From the NCBI GenBank assembly GCA_003445035.1, contig DLVV01000388.1, positions 12,409-40,776 on the forward strand: DNA of 28,368 bases, written 5' to 3'. The notes under the pieces were generated by a model. The model had not been told where the DNA came from. It made no database searches and was given only the letters and a program-made list of their open reading frames with translations. Both the position numbers and the translations under genes were made by a program. Below are positions 15,102 through 24,074 of this stretch, in pieces; within the stretch, counting starts at the first letter, position 1; every line of letters starts with the position of its first letter. Source of the DNA: Planctomycetaceae bacterium (GTDB lineage: Bacteria > Planctomycetota > Planctomycetia > Planctomycetales > Planctomycetaceae).

Positions 15102-15119
15102 GATTTGCATCCGCAAATC
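15102..15119. repeat. Short palindrome, possible operator for the ATL-like gene
   Basis: GATTTGC (15102-15108) and GCAAATC (15113-15119) are perfect inverted repeats around ATCC. The element lies 37 bp upstream of the ATL-like start codon in a divergent intergenic region, and it is locally AT-rich compared with its surroundings. It could be a regulator binding site. Confidence 0.4.
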
Positions 15120-15181
15120 AGCCTGCTAGGGTCCATTGTATCGGCCGTCGGAGAACTCCTCAACGGCTCCATTCGTCCCCA

Positions 15182-15203
15182 ATCCACCTGGACCCAGGTG
15201 GAT
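15182..15203. repeat. Perfect 10-bp inverted repeat upstream of the 157-aa protein gene
   Basis: ATCCACCTGG (15182-15191) and CCAGGTGGAT (15194-15203) are separated by two bases. The palindrome lies 23 bp before the ATG at 15227, so it could be an operator overlapping the promoter start or a hairpin in the mRNA leader. A two-base loop makes a DNA operator more likely than an RNA hairpin. Confidence 0.45.
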
Positions 15204-15226
15204 GCCCGATTAACCCCGGCAGAGCT

Positions 15227-15700
15227 ATGACCGAGTGGTACGAAGACGACGGCGTGCGGTTCGCCTACCCCGAATCGTGGGAATTGATCCGCGAAGAGAC
15301 CGAGGGCGGAGTGACGTTGACCGTCAACGGTGACGGCACATCGTTCTGGACCCTGGCTCTTTACCCCAGCAGCATGTCGTCGGCGACGGACATGATCGAG
15401 TCAGCGGTTGCGGCCTACCGCGAGGAGTACCAGGAATCGGACGTGTATCCGGTCGAGGGAGCGTTGTGCGGTTTTCCGTGCGAGGGTCGGGATGTCGAGT
15501 TTGTTTGTCTTGAGTTGATCAACACCGTTTCGCTGCGGGCGTTCGAGACTCCCGGGTTCACCGCGATGGTGCTCTTCCAGGGCACCGATCATGAACTTCG
15601 TGAGACCCGCCCAGTGCTCGAAGCGATCACCAGGAGCCTGTCTCTGACGATGCCGACCGTGTGGTCCGCCGAGTTGGGCGACGGGCGAGATTTCGAGTGA
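15227..15700 (+). CDS. Hypothetical protein, possible PsbP/DUF1795-like fold
   Basis: This 157-residue protein has no signal peptide or membrane segment. The opening WYEDDGVRFAYPESWELIRE, with a Tyr-Pro-x-x-Trp strand, followed by alternating strands (VTLTVNGD, FWTLALYPS) and a helix ending in VLEAITRSL, resembles the small PsbP/DUF1795-type fold seen in many bacterial stress or lipoprotein families. No catalytic residues are recognisable. The start was chosen because the similarity begins immediately there. The upstream part of the open frame overlaps the divergent ATL-like gene. It is adjacent and divergent to that gene with two palindromes between them, so shared regulation is possible. 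Fold assignment is tentative. Confidence 0.65.
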   Translation: MTEWYEDDGVRFAYPESWELIREETEGGVTLTVNGDGTSFWTLALYPSSMSSATDMIESAVAAYREEYQESDVYPVEGALCGFPCEGRDVEFVCLELINTVSLRAFETPGFTAMVLFQGTDHELRETRPVLEAITRSLSLTMPTVWSAELGDGRDFE

Positions 15701-15927
15701 ACCTCGGCCGGGTTGGCTGCGACGCCCCGGGAAAGTGCACAGAGATTTCCGGCACCGGTGTTGTCGTCCAGCAGTTGACCAACTCGAAGGCTGGCACGCG
15801 TCGTATCTCGATCTGAAACAAGATGTTTCTCGCGAGTGTGAGGGGATCGAAGGTATGCTCACGCCGACGTCCCCGGCCGGGCGTTGTGCTGCTGTTCTGC
15901 TGGTTTCCGCGGCGTGGGGGGCGGACG
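15701..15927. other. Non-coding stretch with no recognised feature
   Basis: These 227 bp lie between the 157-aa protein gene and the TPR fragment. I see no protein-coding pattern, RNA gene or clear promoter. Together with the TPR fragment, it makes a poorly coding interval of about 435 bp up to ComEC. Confidence 0.4.
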
Positions 15928-16116
15928 ATGAACGAGCCGCTGGATGTTGATGCGGTCTGCGGCAAAGCCAAAGAGTGCGTCCGCGGAGGTGATCTGGACC
16001 AGGCCATCTCGTTGTTCCAGCAGGTGCTGGAGGTCCAGGAAACCCACGCCGCAGCCCGCGAGGGAATTGCGGCCGTGACGCCTTGCAGGCTCTCCGCGAC
16101 CACGAGGCGAGCATGA
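15928..16116 (+). pseudogene. Short TPR protein fragment, probably truncated
   Basis: The ATG at 15928 follows a GGGGGGCGG stretch and opens a 62-residue frame. Residues 8-45 read as one TPR motif: AKECVRGGDLDQAISLFQQVL followed by a helix VQETHAAAREGIAAV. After that the protein ends abruptly with an unrelated-looking Arg/Thr-rich tail. In another frame the bases from about 16074 to the TAA at 16125-16127 read RDALQALRDHEASMKSD, a sequence more typical of a TPR protein C-terminus. This suggests an internal deletion or frameshift in a longer TPR gene. It could instead be a genuine single-TPR small protein. Confidence 0.45.
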
Positions 16117-16135
16117 AGAGTGACTAAGCCGGGGC

Positions 16136-18562
16136 TCAAGGGGCGTCGGGAAACCGGCTTGTCGAAACCGCGGTGGTGACGGAAAGCTGTCCATTGTCCG
16201 TCACCGTCACACTCACAGCGCCGTGGCCGCGTGTGCTGAGAATCACCGCGCCGGGTCCGTAACATTGCCTGAGCGCATTCGGGGTCGAGTCGCGTCCACC
16301 GCTGACGATCACCCAGCCGGGTTGTGACCAACTGGCCCACTCCCGAGTGTTGGCCCGTGGGCTGCCGTGGTGGGGGGCGAGTATCACATCGAGAGCGGGT
16401 GTGGGACTGCCGAGAAGTTGTTGCTGACCCTCGTCTTCGAGATCTCCGGTTAACAGCATGCGTCGACCGGCGTAGGTGATCTCCAGAACGACACTGTTGC
16501 TGTTGTCGGTGGGGCCGCGGAAACTGGCGGCGGGATGCCGCACGCGGATCGAAACGTCCGGGTCCAGGATCAGCCGGTCGCCGGCGACAACCAGTTCGAC
16601 CGAGGCCCCTGCCCGGGAGGCCCTGTCGCATAGGTCCAAAGTCTTGGGTTGTCGTGCGTCCAGAAACGTACCAGAAGTGACCAGCGAACCGGTCGGGAAC
16701 CGGTCCAGCAGCCAGGCAGCGGATGAGAAGTGGTCGCGGTCGGCGTGCGAGATGACCAGGGCGTCAATCCGCCGCCGGCGGCGGTGCCAGAGTGCGCGAC
16801 GGATTGTCTCGGCCAGTCGACGTGAATCTCCCAGCGTGCCCGCGTCGAAGAGCAGGACAGATCGGTTTGGGCATTCCAGGACGATCGCTCCACCGTGGCC
16901 CGAATCGAGAATGGTCAGGACCAGTTGGTTGGGCTGTGGCGGTGCGAATGCCGTGGCCAGGCCGCCGGACAGCGCCGCCGCGACTCCGACCAGGCACAAC
17001 GACCGCGGCCGCCGACGATGGCAGCTGACCACCGCCGCGAGCAGGAAGTAAAACAGCAGTAACCAGGCCGACGGAGGGGCGGGGATCGAGACGAAAGCCA
17101 GGGGACTGGAGGCGGATGTTTCCGCGATGGTGAGCACCGTGCCGAGCAGGTGATCGAGCAGACCACCGATCCCCCATCCGGCACCCGGCATCCAGCTGCC
17201 AAGGGCCAACAGTGTGAAACCCAACCACAACGCTAATCCGACCAACGGGATCATCAGCACATTGATCAGTAACCCGACCGGTGCGACCAGTCCGAACCTG
17301 GCCGCGACCAAGGGGGCGGTAACACACCATATCGCTACTCCGACCAGCCACGCCTGAAACATCCTCCTCGCCATCCGACCCAACATGCCGTGGGTGCCGG
17401 AAATCGGTATCACCCGCGCGGACAGGGGCGCAGACCAGGCCAGGGCCGAGACGGCCAGGAACGAGAGTTGGGCTCCGGGACTCTGCAGGTCACCCGGACG
17501 AATGATCAGAATGACCAATGCGGCCAGGGCCAGCGAATTGGACGCGGCCGCGCGACGATGGCGAGGTCGGCCCACGACTCCGAGGACGACCAGGATCGTC
17601 GCCCGTAGAACCGAGGGCCGCAATTCGGCCACCAATGCGTATCCGACCACCGAGATGATGATCGCGGTGGTCGTCGCGACCGGACCGAATTGCAGCAAAC
17701 GGGCCAACACCCAGATCAGACTGGCCAGCAGGCCGACATGCAGTCCCGAAATGGCCAGTAGGTGCATCGTTCCACTCCGCATGAACATCTCGCGATGGTC
17801 CCGGTCCAATTCCTCCCGGACTCCAAGCAACAGCGCGGAGGCGATCGGGGCGGTGCGGGGGGAGAGATGGCGGGACAACATCCGGGTGCCGGATTGGCGG
17901 AGATGTGATTGGAACCGGGCGAACCGGTCTGCCACTCGGGTTGATGGTCCGTGGACAGTGATGCTTCGAACCGATTCGACCAACAGCATGCCGTGGACGC
18001 CACGCCTGGCCAATGACCGTCGAGTGTCCCAGCCGCCCGGATTTCTTGCCGAAGGTGGACGTTCCAGCCAGCCGGTGATCGTCGTCCGATCACCCACCAA
18101 CAATTTCGCCGCCGCATCGCGGACGATCACTCGCAGATGCCCGGTGACCGGCCGATGAACGCCGCTGCGACGAATCGACTCGACACACATCTCGGTCCGA
18201 GTCGTCGGTTTGTGGTGCGGAGGAGAGTTTGGAGGAGGCGGGCGGATCAGTGGGGTGGTCGTGATGACTCCATCCAGTTGCACCAGTTGACGGCTGTCGG
18301 TGATGAATCGGGTCAGGGCATCGGTCGGGGTGAGTGACCGGGCAGCGTGCTGTCGGTATGCCCCGGCGAACAGGACGGTCAACAACAGGCAGGCGGTGGC
18401 CGTCCGGCCTTGGTCACGCCAGCGACACCAGGCCAGTCCCGACGCGGCGGCTAGAGCCACGCTCAGATGTCCAGGGATCGGTCGGTGCAGATCCCATGCG
18501 ATACCTGCAGCGAAGGCAACCGCAATTGCGAGCAGTGGGCTGCGGGGAGTGGAGGTGTCCAT
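16136..18562 (-). CDS. comEC: ComEC/Rec2-family DNA uptake channel protein
   Basis: This 808-residue protein has the three ComEC parts in order. An N-terminal hydrophobic region with an OB-like domain ends near NPGGWDTRRSLARRGVHG (174-191). The competence membrane domain carries the hallmark HLLAISGLHVGL (267-278) and about ten helices to residue 540. The C-terminal metallo-beta-lactamase-like domain runs from LTILDSGHGGA with H606-A-D608-R-D610-H611, LLTGDLE (703-709) and APHHGS (729-734). ComEC forms the inner-membrane channel for single-stranded DNA during natural transformation; the metal-dependent domain is thought to degrade the other strand. All metal-binding motifs look intact. Other competence genes are absent from the window, so transformation ability cannot be concluded. 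It is monocistronic by context. Confidence 0.92.
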   Translation of the reverse strand: MDTSTPRSPLLAIAVAFAAGIAWDLHRPIPGHLSVALAAASGLAWCRWRDQGRTATACLLLTVLFAGAYRQHAARSLTPTDALTRFITDSRQLVQLDGVITTTPLIRPPPPNSPPHHKPTTRTEMCVESIRRSGVHRPVTGHLRVIVRDAAAKLLVGDRTTITGWLERPPSARNPGGWDTRRSLARRGVHGMLLVESVRSITVHGPSTRVADRFARFQSHLRQSGTRMLSRHLSPRTAPIASALLLGVREELDRDHREMFMRSGTMHLLAISGLHVGLLASLIWVLARLLQFGPVATTTAIIISVVGYALVAELRPSVLRATILVVLGVVGRPRHRRAAASNSLALAALVILIIRPGDLQSPGAQLSFLAVSALAWSAPLSARVIPISGTHGMLGRMARRMFQAWLVGVAIWCVTAPLVAARFGLVAPVGLLINVLMIPLVGLALWLGFTLLALGSWMPGAGWGIGGLLDHLLGTVLTIAETSASSPLAFVSIPAPPSAWLLLFYFLLAAVVSCHRRRPRSLCLVGVAAALSGGLATAFAPPQPNQLVLTILDSGHGGAIVLECPNRSVLLFDAGTLGDSRRLAETIRRALWHRRRRRIDALVISHADRDHFSSAAWLLDRFPTGSLVTSGTFLDARQPKTLDLCDRASRAGASVELVVAGDRLILDPDVSIRVRHPAASFRGPTDNSNSVVLEITYAGRRMLLTGDLEDEGQQQLLGSPTPALDVILAPHHGSPRANTREWASWSQPGWVIVSGGRDSTPNALRQCYGPGAVILSTRGHGAVSVTVTDNGQLSVTTAVSTSRFPDAP

Positions 18563-18634
18563 CGGCTCGGTCGCTTCCGGCGACGTGGCCCCGGTGTCTC
18601 CCCGGTGTTGAGCCTACCAGCGTTGATCGGATTG

Positions 18635-18657
18635 GCAACAGGTGATCTGCCGGTTGC
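18635..18657 (-). terminator. Weak hairpin after the DUF1501 gene
   Basis: GCAAC (18635-18639) and GTTGC (18653-18657) pair, and two further base pairs form beyond one mismatch. The hairpin starts 5 bp after the DUF1501 TAG stop on the minus strand. No U-tract is seen. It is a plausible but weak terminator for the DUF1549/DUF1553-DUF1501 operon. Confidence 0.3.
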
Positions 18658-18661
18658 GTTT

Positions 18662-20131
18662 CTAGGCGATCACCGCATCGATGGGACGCCCGTAGTCGAT
18701 CTCGAGTCGCTTGCGACCGGGGATCTCCAGCCGTTTGGCATCAAGGCCCAGTTGCTGCATCACCGTCGCGTGCACATCGGTGACGTAATGGCGGTGCTCG
18801 GTGGCGTGGAAACCCAGTTCGTCGGTCGCCCCGTGGGCGATGCCTCCCTTGAGGCCCCCGCCAGCCATCCAGATGCTGAAACCGTAGGGGTGGTGGTCGC
18901 GGCCGCTGGAGTTCTGGGCTCCCGGTGTGCGGCCAAATTCGGTGCCCCACACCACCAGGGTCTCGTCGAGCAGTCCGCGGGCTTTCAGGTCGCCGATCAA
19001 TGCGGCGATCGGCTGGTCGGTCTCGAGACACACTCTGGCGTGGCCTGTCCGGAGGTTGCTGTGCCCATCCCACCGGCCGGCACCGCCGTTGGACCCGTGA
19101 AAGATCTGCACGAACCTTACGCCCCGCTCGACCATCCGACGGGCCGCGAGGCACTGCTGGCCGAAGGTCCGGGTGGTGGAGTTGTCTATCCCGTACTTCG
19201 ACCGGGTCGACTTCGTTTCGCTGGAGAACTCCATGACCTCCGGAACCGTCATCTGCATGCGGTAGGCCAACTGGTAAGACTTGATCCGGGCCCGCAGGGT
19301 GGCGTCGTCGGGGTGTTCGGCCGCCGTCAACTGGTTCAGACGGTCGAGCAACTTGAACTGGCCCCGCTGCTCCTCGCGGTAGAGGGCTCCGCCGGGTGTG
19401 GCAAATGGCAGGGGACGTGCCGGGTTGACGTCCAGTTGCACGCCGTTGTGTTCAGGGCCGAGGTAGTTGGCCCCGTGGGCCCCCTGGCCACCACAGCAGT
19501 CGGCGATGGGAGTGCCCATCACGATGAACTGTGGCAGGTTGTCATTGAGTGATCCCAGGCCGTAGTGAATCCACGAGCCGACGGTGGGGAAGAACCCGTC
19601 GAGGGAATGCCGTCCGGTGTGAAACTGCAACTGCGCCCCGTGGTTGTTGTCCGTCGTCCACATCGAGCGGACCACGGCCAGGTCGTCGATGCACTCACCC
19701 AGGTGAGGCCACCAGTCGGACACCTCGATCCCGCTCTCGCCCCGTTTCCTGTATCCAACCTGCAGCGGATAGACCTTGGGCCAGATGTGGCCGTTGGCGT
19801 CGTCGGGGACAACGACCCGCACGTTCTCGTCGACGAAGGGGTTCTTCAACGTCTCGGCAAACGGTGTCTTGTCAATCGAAACGCCGGCGTACTTGTTCAA
19901 GGCCGGCTTGGGATCAAACGTCTCCATTTGACTGGCGCCACCGACCATGAACATCCAGATCACGCTCTTGGCCCGCGGAGCGATATGGGCCAGTCCGTCG
20001 GGAACGGAGGTGGTGGGTGCGGCGCGAGTGATGCCGTCATCGGCCAGCATGGCCCCCAGCGCGACGCCGCCCAGGCCACGGGTGGTATCGAGCAGAAAGT
20101 CGCGGCGATTGCTTCGTGCAAAATCGGTCAT
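18662..20131 (-). CDS. DUF1501 family protein with Tat signal
   Basis: This 489-residue protein begins with a twin-arginine motif NRRDFLL (8-14) and a hydrophobic segment, so it should be exported folded by the Tat system. The body matches the DUF1501 family, which has a sulfatase/alkaline-phosphatase-like fold: KSVIWMFMVGGASQMETFDPKP near the start, DNNHGAQLQFHTGRHSLDG in the middle, and TEFGRTPGAQNSSGRDHHP near residue 400. Catalysis has not been established for the family. It starts 4 bp after the stop of the haem-motif DUF1549/DUF1553 protein. That pairing is characteristic of planctomycetes and is often linked to polysaccharide use. The stop is TAG at 18662. Confidence 0.93.
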   Translation of the reverse strand: MTDFARSNRRDFLLDTTRGLGGVALGAMLADDGITRAAPTTSVPDGLAHIAPRAKSVIWMFMVGGASQMETFDPKPALNKYAGVSIDKTPFAETLKNPFVDENVRVVVPDDANGHIWPKVYPLQVGYRKRGESGIEVSDWWPHLGECIDDLAVVRSMWTTDNNHGAQLQFHTGRHSLDGFFPTVGSWIHYGLGSLNDNLPQFIVMGTPIADCCGGQGAHGANYLGPEHNGVQLDVNPARPLPFATPGGALYREEQRGQFKLLDRLNQLTAAEHPDDATLRARIKSYQLAYRMQMTVPEVMEFSSETKSTRSKYGIDNSTTRTFGQQCLAARRMVERGVRFVQIFHGSNGGAGRWDGHSNLRTGHARVCLETDQPIAALIGDLKARGLLDETLVVWGTEFGRTPGAQNSSGRDHHPYGFSIWMAGGGLKGGIAHGATDELGFHATEHRHYVTDVHATVMQQLGLDAKRLEIPGRKRLEIDYGRPIDAVIA

Positions 20132-20135
20132 GGGG

Positions 20136-23100
20136 TCACCGGATCGTCAGGAACTCGTTGTGGTTCAACAGCACCAGCACCAGGTTCTCACGGGCTCTCA
20201 GATGCGGCTGGTCGGCAGGGGGAACCGAGATGGTTTGGCCCTTGCCGAAGGGGGTCAGCTTCTTCGGCTGGCCCAGCAACCGGGCCTGGCCGGCAAGGAA
20301 CTCCAGGCAGACGGTCCGTTCGGTCGCACTCGGATCGCGGCCCAGGATTGTCATGAAGACCGTCTCGAGATACCGCAGGTTGTTTGCCGGGGTGTTCGCG
20401 AGTCCGATCGCCTGATCCAGTCGACGAGCCAGCCGCCGGGACTGCTCGATTGCCATTCGGCTGTTGATCAGCGCCAGGGCCTGCTGCGGCACGACCGTCA
20501 CGTCTCGCCGGTAGCACTCGTGGGTGCTCGCCGCGTCGAAGAGGTCCAGGAAGGTCATCATTTTTTCCGGGGCGTGTCGGTAGTAGATGCTGCGGCGGGA
20601 GGTCGAGAGCCCGGTGCCGGCATCCAGTTCGGGACCACCCATGCGGGTGTCGAGTCCACCACAGACCCACAGCACGCCGTCGCGGACCAGTTCGGATTCC
20701 AGCCGCTTCGAGTTCATCCGCCAGAGATACCTGTTGTCCGGATCACGACCGCGGGTTTCGGACTGGGGCGGCGAGGGACTGGATGACATCCGGTAGGCGG
20801 ACGAATTCATCATCAGGCGATGCAGGTGTTTCATATCCCACCCGCTTTCGATCAACTCGACAGCCAGCCAGTCCAGTAGCGAGGGGAAAACCGGTCGTCG
20901 GCCATTGTTCCCGAAATCGAAGACCGATGTGACCAACGGGCTGCCGAAGTGACGCATCCAGATGTGGTTCACGCAGACCCGAGCGGCCAGCGGGTTGCGA
21001 CGATCGGTGATCCAGCGAGCCAGTGCCAGGCGACGACCGGTGCTGGTTGCCGGGTAGGTCTTCGTCAATGGCGGGTAACTGCGGTCCATCTTCTTGCCGG
21101 AGATGGCCTGTTGTGCCTGCTGCAGTTGTTTGTCCAACTGCTTGCGTTGTGTCTTGGCCTTGGCGAGTGCCTTGTTGTCCTTGGTGCCCGTGGCGCGTCT
21201 TTGTTCGGCGACATTGGCCGCGAGGTCGGCTTCGGCCTTCCGGAGTACCGAGAGGCGATGCAATCGGGCTGCTTTGAGCGACAGTGCCGGAGATTGGTCC
21301 GAAGGAGAACCGGACAGACGAACCTCGTCGGCGGAGATACGTGCCCGCAGGCTGGTCAGGGCGGCTCGTGCGGCCTCGTTCTGTTTCGCCGATGTGTCCT
21401 GGTTGAGCCGTGCTTGCTGAAGATCCACAACGGCGGTTGCGGTTTGAGCCAGGACGAATTTCGCGTTCAAGGCACCGGCACGGATCGAATCGAATTCGGC
21501 TGCCGCGTCATAGGTCCAGATTGACAGGGTGCCGCGCCGACGGGACGGCAGACGGAACACGAGCTGCCGCTTGCCGTCGATCCAGGCATTGAGCCACTGT
21601 CCACGGACATCAAGTCGCAACTCGTAGTCCCGGTTCCTCTGGAGCTTCAGCGGACGCTGTCCGCCGGTGGGATAGGTGGCCTGGCCGTTGACCACTCGCG
21701 TGAACTGGATCTTTGCTCCCCCGGGGAAGGCGCTCAGGTACACCCCCAGCAGGTTGTCCGCATCGATCCCGTCGAAGCCGATACCGACCGAGTGGTAGGT
21801 CTTCCCGCCGATGATCTTCAATTTCAGAGTGACGGAAAAATCGGCTGGATGGGGTTCGGTGGTCGAGCACATCTGCCGGGTGTCAGCAACTTGAGACTGG
21901 ATCAGCCGCGACCTCTTCCAGGTCCACTTGCCTGTGGTCATTTTCCAGAGACGAGGACGGGGCGTGGAAAAATCATCGGCGAGGAACGGAGGGCCAACAA
22001 TCGGTGCGGCGCCGGGGGCCGGTGGCGTTTTCGTCGGAGTCGTGGACGATCGCACGGCCTTGTTGGCGGTGGCGAGTTCTTTTTGGCGGAGAGCGACAGT
22101 CGCCTCGGCCTGTGACAGCAGAGCCCGACGAACCGAAGCACGGGCACCCGGGTAGTAGGTTGTCGCGGGCAACTGAACCGGGGTGACCTGGAAAGGCTGC
22201 TGCAGCTTCAGGAATTCGGGGACCGATGCTGCCAGCGGGTGGTTCTTGTCAGGCCGCTTGTCGTTTCCACGTTCAAACAGGTAGGTCGGAGTGTCCAGCT
22301 TGGCGTCATAGGCCAGAGACAGGCCGTGTTTTTCGGTATCCATCTCGCCGTCGATCGGGTCGGTGCGGATCTGATGCGGCTCAAAAATTGCGCGGAACCG
22401 GTAGTAGTCCTTTTGCGCGACGGGGTCGAACATGTGGTCGTGACACCGAGCACAGTTGATCGTCAGGCCCAGGAAGGCCTTGCCGGTGTGTTCGATGGTC
22501 GCATCGAGCCACGTGTTGCGGTTGAAGAGGTAGTAGTTGCGAGCCAGAAAACCGGTCGCTCGCAGGGTCTCAGATGTCGCTCCGGGCAGTTCATCTGCTG
22601 CCAGCATCTGCTGGACCATTTCGTCGTAGGGTCGGTCGGCGTTGAGCGAATCGACGATCCAGTCCCGCCAACGCCAGATGTGTCGGCTGCTGTTACGAAG
22701 TTGTTTCTGGTAGCCGTACCAGTCGCTGTATCGCCAGACATCCATCCAGTGACGTCCCCAGCGTTCACCGTGGCGAGGGTTCTGCAGCAGTCGATTGATG
22801 GCGTGATCCCAGCGGTCAGGGCGTTGGTCGTTGAGGAAAGCGGTCAGTTCAGCGGGGGTCGGTGGCAGTCCCACCAGGTCCAGTGCCGCGCGTCGCAGCA
22901 ACACCGCCGGGGGGGCAGAGTGAGAGTGAACCAGTCCCTGTTGACGGTGTTGTGTGGCCAGGAAAGCGTCGATGGGGTTGCGGATCCATGCGGAATCGGT
23001 CGGACGAGGCACCGCGGGACGTACCGGAGGACGGAAGGCCCAATGGTCAGTCGGATCCGACTCGGGCAACTCGTCGTCCGGATGCTTGGCGCCGGATCCG

Positions 23101-23423
23101 ATCCAGGCCGTGAGCGTCGCGATCTCGCGAGCCGAAAGTGCGGCCCCCTCCGGAGGCATCCTCGTCTCCTTGTCCTGTGACCGTACGCGATGCAGCAGGC
23201 GGCTTTTGTCCGGTTGCCGCGGGACGATCACGCTGCCGTTCTCGGACCCCTTGAGCGCGGCGGCGGCGGTGTCGAGCCTCAGGTCCGCTTCCTGTTTGCG
23301 GACGCCATGGCAACGGAAGCAGTGCGCCCGCAGAATCGGTTTGACTTCGCGGTCGTAGTCCGGCTCGGCGGCGACGGCCGGTTGCAAGGCGGTGACGACG
23401 AGCAGGAGAATGCGGGTGGCCAT
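20136..23423 (-). CDS. PSCyt1 - DUF1549 - sandwich domain - DUF1553 exported protein
   Basis: This 1095-residue protein has a signal peptide ending AVA-AE (about 18). A planctomycete cytochrome c domain (PSCyt1) follows, with C35-x-x-C38-H39 and a downstream TRMPP that may supply the Met ligand. DUF1549 (about 125-390) has its own C324-x-x-C327-H328-D-H. A beta-sandwich insert at about 478-650, with NLLGVYLSAFPGG and RNRDYELRLDVRG, resembles concanavalin/LamG-type domains. A Lys/Gln-rich coiled coil (650-765) and DUF1553 (about 784-1090, with VNHIWMRHFG) follow. The architecture suggests an exported c-type haem protein with a carbohydrate- or matrix-binding module, acting with the DUF1501 partner encoded 4 bp downstream. 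The biochemical role of the family is not established. Confidence 0.93.
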   Translation of the reverse strand: MATRILLLVVTALQPAVAAEPDYDREVKPILRAHCFRCHGVRKQEADLRLDTAAAALKGSENGSVIVPRQPDKSRLLHRVRSQDKETRMPPEGAALSAREIATLTAWIGSGAKHPDDELPESDPTDHWAFRPPVRPAVPRPTDSAWIRNPIDAFLATQHRQQGLVHSHSAPPAVLLRRAALDLVGLPPTPAELTAFLNDQRPDRWDHAINRLLQNPRHGERWGRHWMDVWRYSDWYGYQKQLRNSSRHIWRWRDWIVDSLNADRPYDEMVQQMLAADELPGATSETLRATGFLARNYYLFNRNTWLDATIEHTGKAFLGLTINCARCHDHMFDPVAQKDYYRFRAIFEPHQIRTDPIDGEMDTEKHGLSLAYDAKLDTPTYLFERGNDKRPDKNHPLAASVPEFLKLQQPFQVTPVQLPATTYYPGARASVRRALLSQAEATVALRQKELATANKAVRSSTTPTKTPPAPGAAPIVGPPFLADDFSTPRPRLWKMTTGKWTWKRSRLIQSQVADTRQMCSTTEPHPADFSVTLKLKIIGGKTYHSVGIGFDGIDADNLLGVYLSAFPGGAKIQFTRVVNGQATYPTGGQRPLKLQRNRDYELRLDVRGQWLNAWIDGKRQLVFRLPSRRRGTLSIWTYDAAAEFDSIRAGALNAKFVLAQTATAVVDLQQARLNQDTSAKQNEAARAALTSLRARISADEVRLSGSPSDQSPALSLKAARLHRLSVLRKAEADLAANVAEQRRATGTKDNKALAKAKTQRKQLDKQLQQAQQAISGKKMDRSYPPLTKTYPATSTGRRLALARWITDRRNPLAARVCVNHIWMRHFGSPLVTSVFDFGNNGRRPVFPSLLDWLAVELIESGWDMKHLHRLMMNSSAYRMSSSPSPPQSETRGRDPDNRYLWRMNSKRLESELVRDGVLWVCGGLDTRMGGPELDAGTGLSTSRRSIYYRHAPEKMMTFLDLFDAASTHECYRRDVTVVPQQALALINSRMAIEQSRRLARRLDQAIGLANTPANNLRYLETVFMTILGRDPSATERTVCLEFLAGQARLLGQPKKLTPFGKGQTISVPPADQPHLRARENLVLVLLNHNEFLTIR

Positions 23424-23542
23424 GGTGTTTCGGTTGTCCAGGAGGCTGCCGAACCCGAGTCTATCAACCGGGGGTGTCCCACGGATATGCTTTCACCTTC
23501 GCGAGTTGCGTTCCCCGAAAACACTCGATTGGTCCACTCACC

Positions 23543-24013
23543 ATGAAAAGCCCGTTTCCCGAATTCGAAGCCGCCGTCCGCTTTCTCGACAAGCAACTGG
23601 ACGCCATCCGAAGCGTACTCGAAGAATTTCCCGAGGAGGCCATCTGGGAGCGTCCGGGTGAAGGAGTTGTGTCGCTGGGCAACCTGGTCTGCCATGTAGC
23701 CGGCTCGATGCGTGACTGGTTCGAGAACGGACTGGCTCGAGGCAACTGGATTCGGGAACGGCAGTTGGAGTTTGATCGCAACGATGGGCCGGATCGTGCC
23801 GGGCTGCACGCATTGCTCGCCGAGACCCGAACCCATTGTGAGGGCTTTCTGGCCGGAGTGACCGAGGAGAACTGGGAGGATGATCGGCAGTTCCGCGATC
23901 GCACGCTTCCGGTGCGGGAGGTGTTGTGGCACCAGGTCGAGCACGTCGCCTACCACGCCGGCCAGGCGGCCTTACTGCGTCGATTGACAGGGGGCCTGCC
24001 GCCGCGGCCGTAG
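23543..24013 (+). CDS. DinB-like four-helix metal-binding protein
   Basis: This is a 156-residue, all-helical protein. Three histidines occur at the positions of the DinB/YfiT metal triad: H51 in LVCHVAGS, and H134 and H138 in VEHVAYHAGQ. DinB-superfamily members include thiol-dependent transferases and maturation enzymes as well as damage-inducible proteins of unknown function. The C-terminal motif (LWHQVEHVAYHAGQAALLR) is very typical. The ATG at 23543 was chosen because the family's first helix begins just after it; the upstream frame is open but uncharacteristic. It is divergent from the DUF1549/DUF1553 gene across 119 bp and lies 61 bp upstream of the propeller gene, so it may share a transcript with it. 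Confidence 0.85.
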   Translation: MKSPFPEFEAAVRFLDKQLDAIRSVLEEFPEEAIWERPGEGVVSLGNLVCHVAGSMRDWFENGLARGNWIRERQLEFDRNDGPDRAGLHALLAETRTHCEGFLAGVTEENWEDDRQFRDRTLPVREVLWHQVEHVAYHAGQAALLRRLTGGLPPRP

Positions 24014-24061
24014 CCTTGGCGTTGCCATCGTGGGTAGAATCGACAGTCCATATCGAAACGT

Positions 24062-24066
24062 GGAGG
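24062..24066 (+). promoter_or_regulatory. Shine-Dalgarno site fixing the propeller gene start
   Basis: GGAGG lies 8 nt before the ATG at 24075. It supports this start over an in-frame ATG 45 bp upstream and places a clean signal peptide at the N-terminus. Confidence 0.7.
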
Positions 24067-24074
24067 ACGTGGTG

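Noticed and set aside
15735..15950. Open frame of 71 codons before the TPR fragment
   Set aside because: No Shine-Dalgarno site and no recognisable protein pattern; it overlaps the better-supported start at 15928.
18590..18610. Short tandem CCCCGGTGT near the comEC start
   Set aside because: Two copies of nine bases in GC-rich DNA are likely chance and have no clear role.
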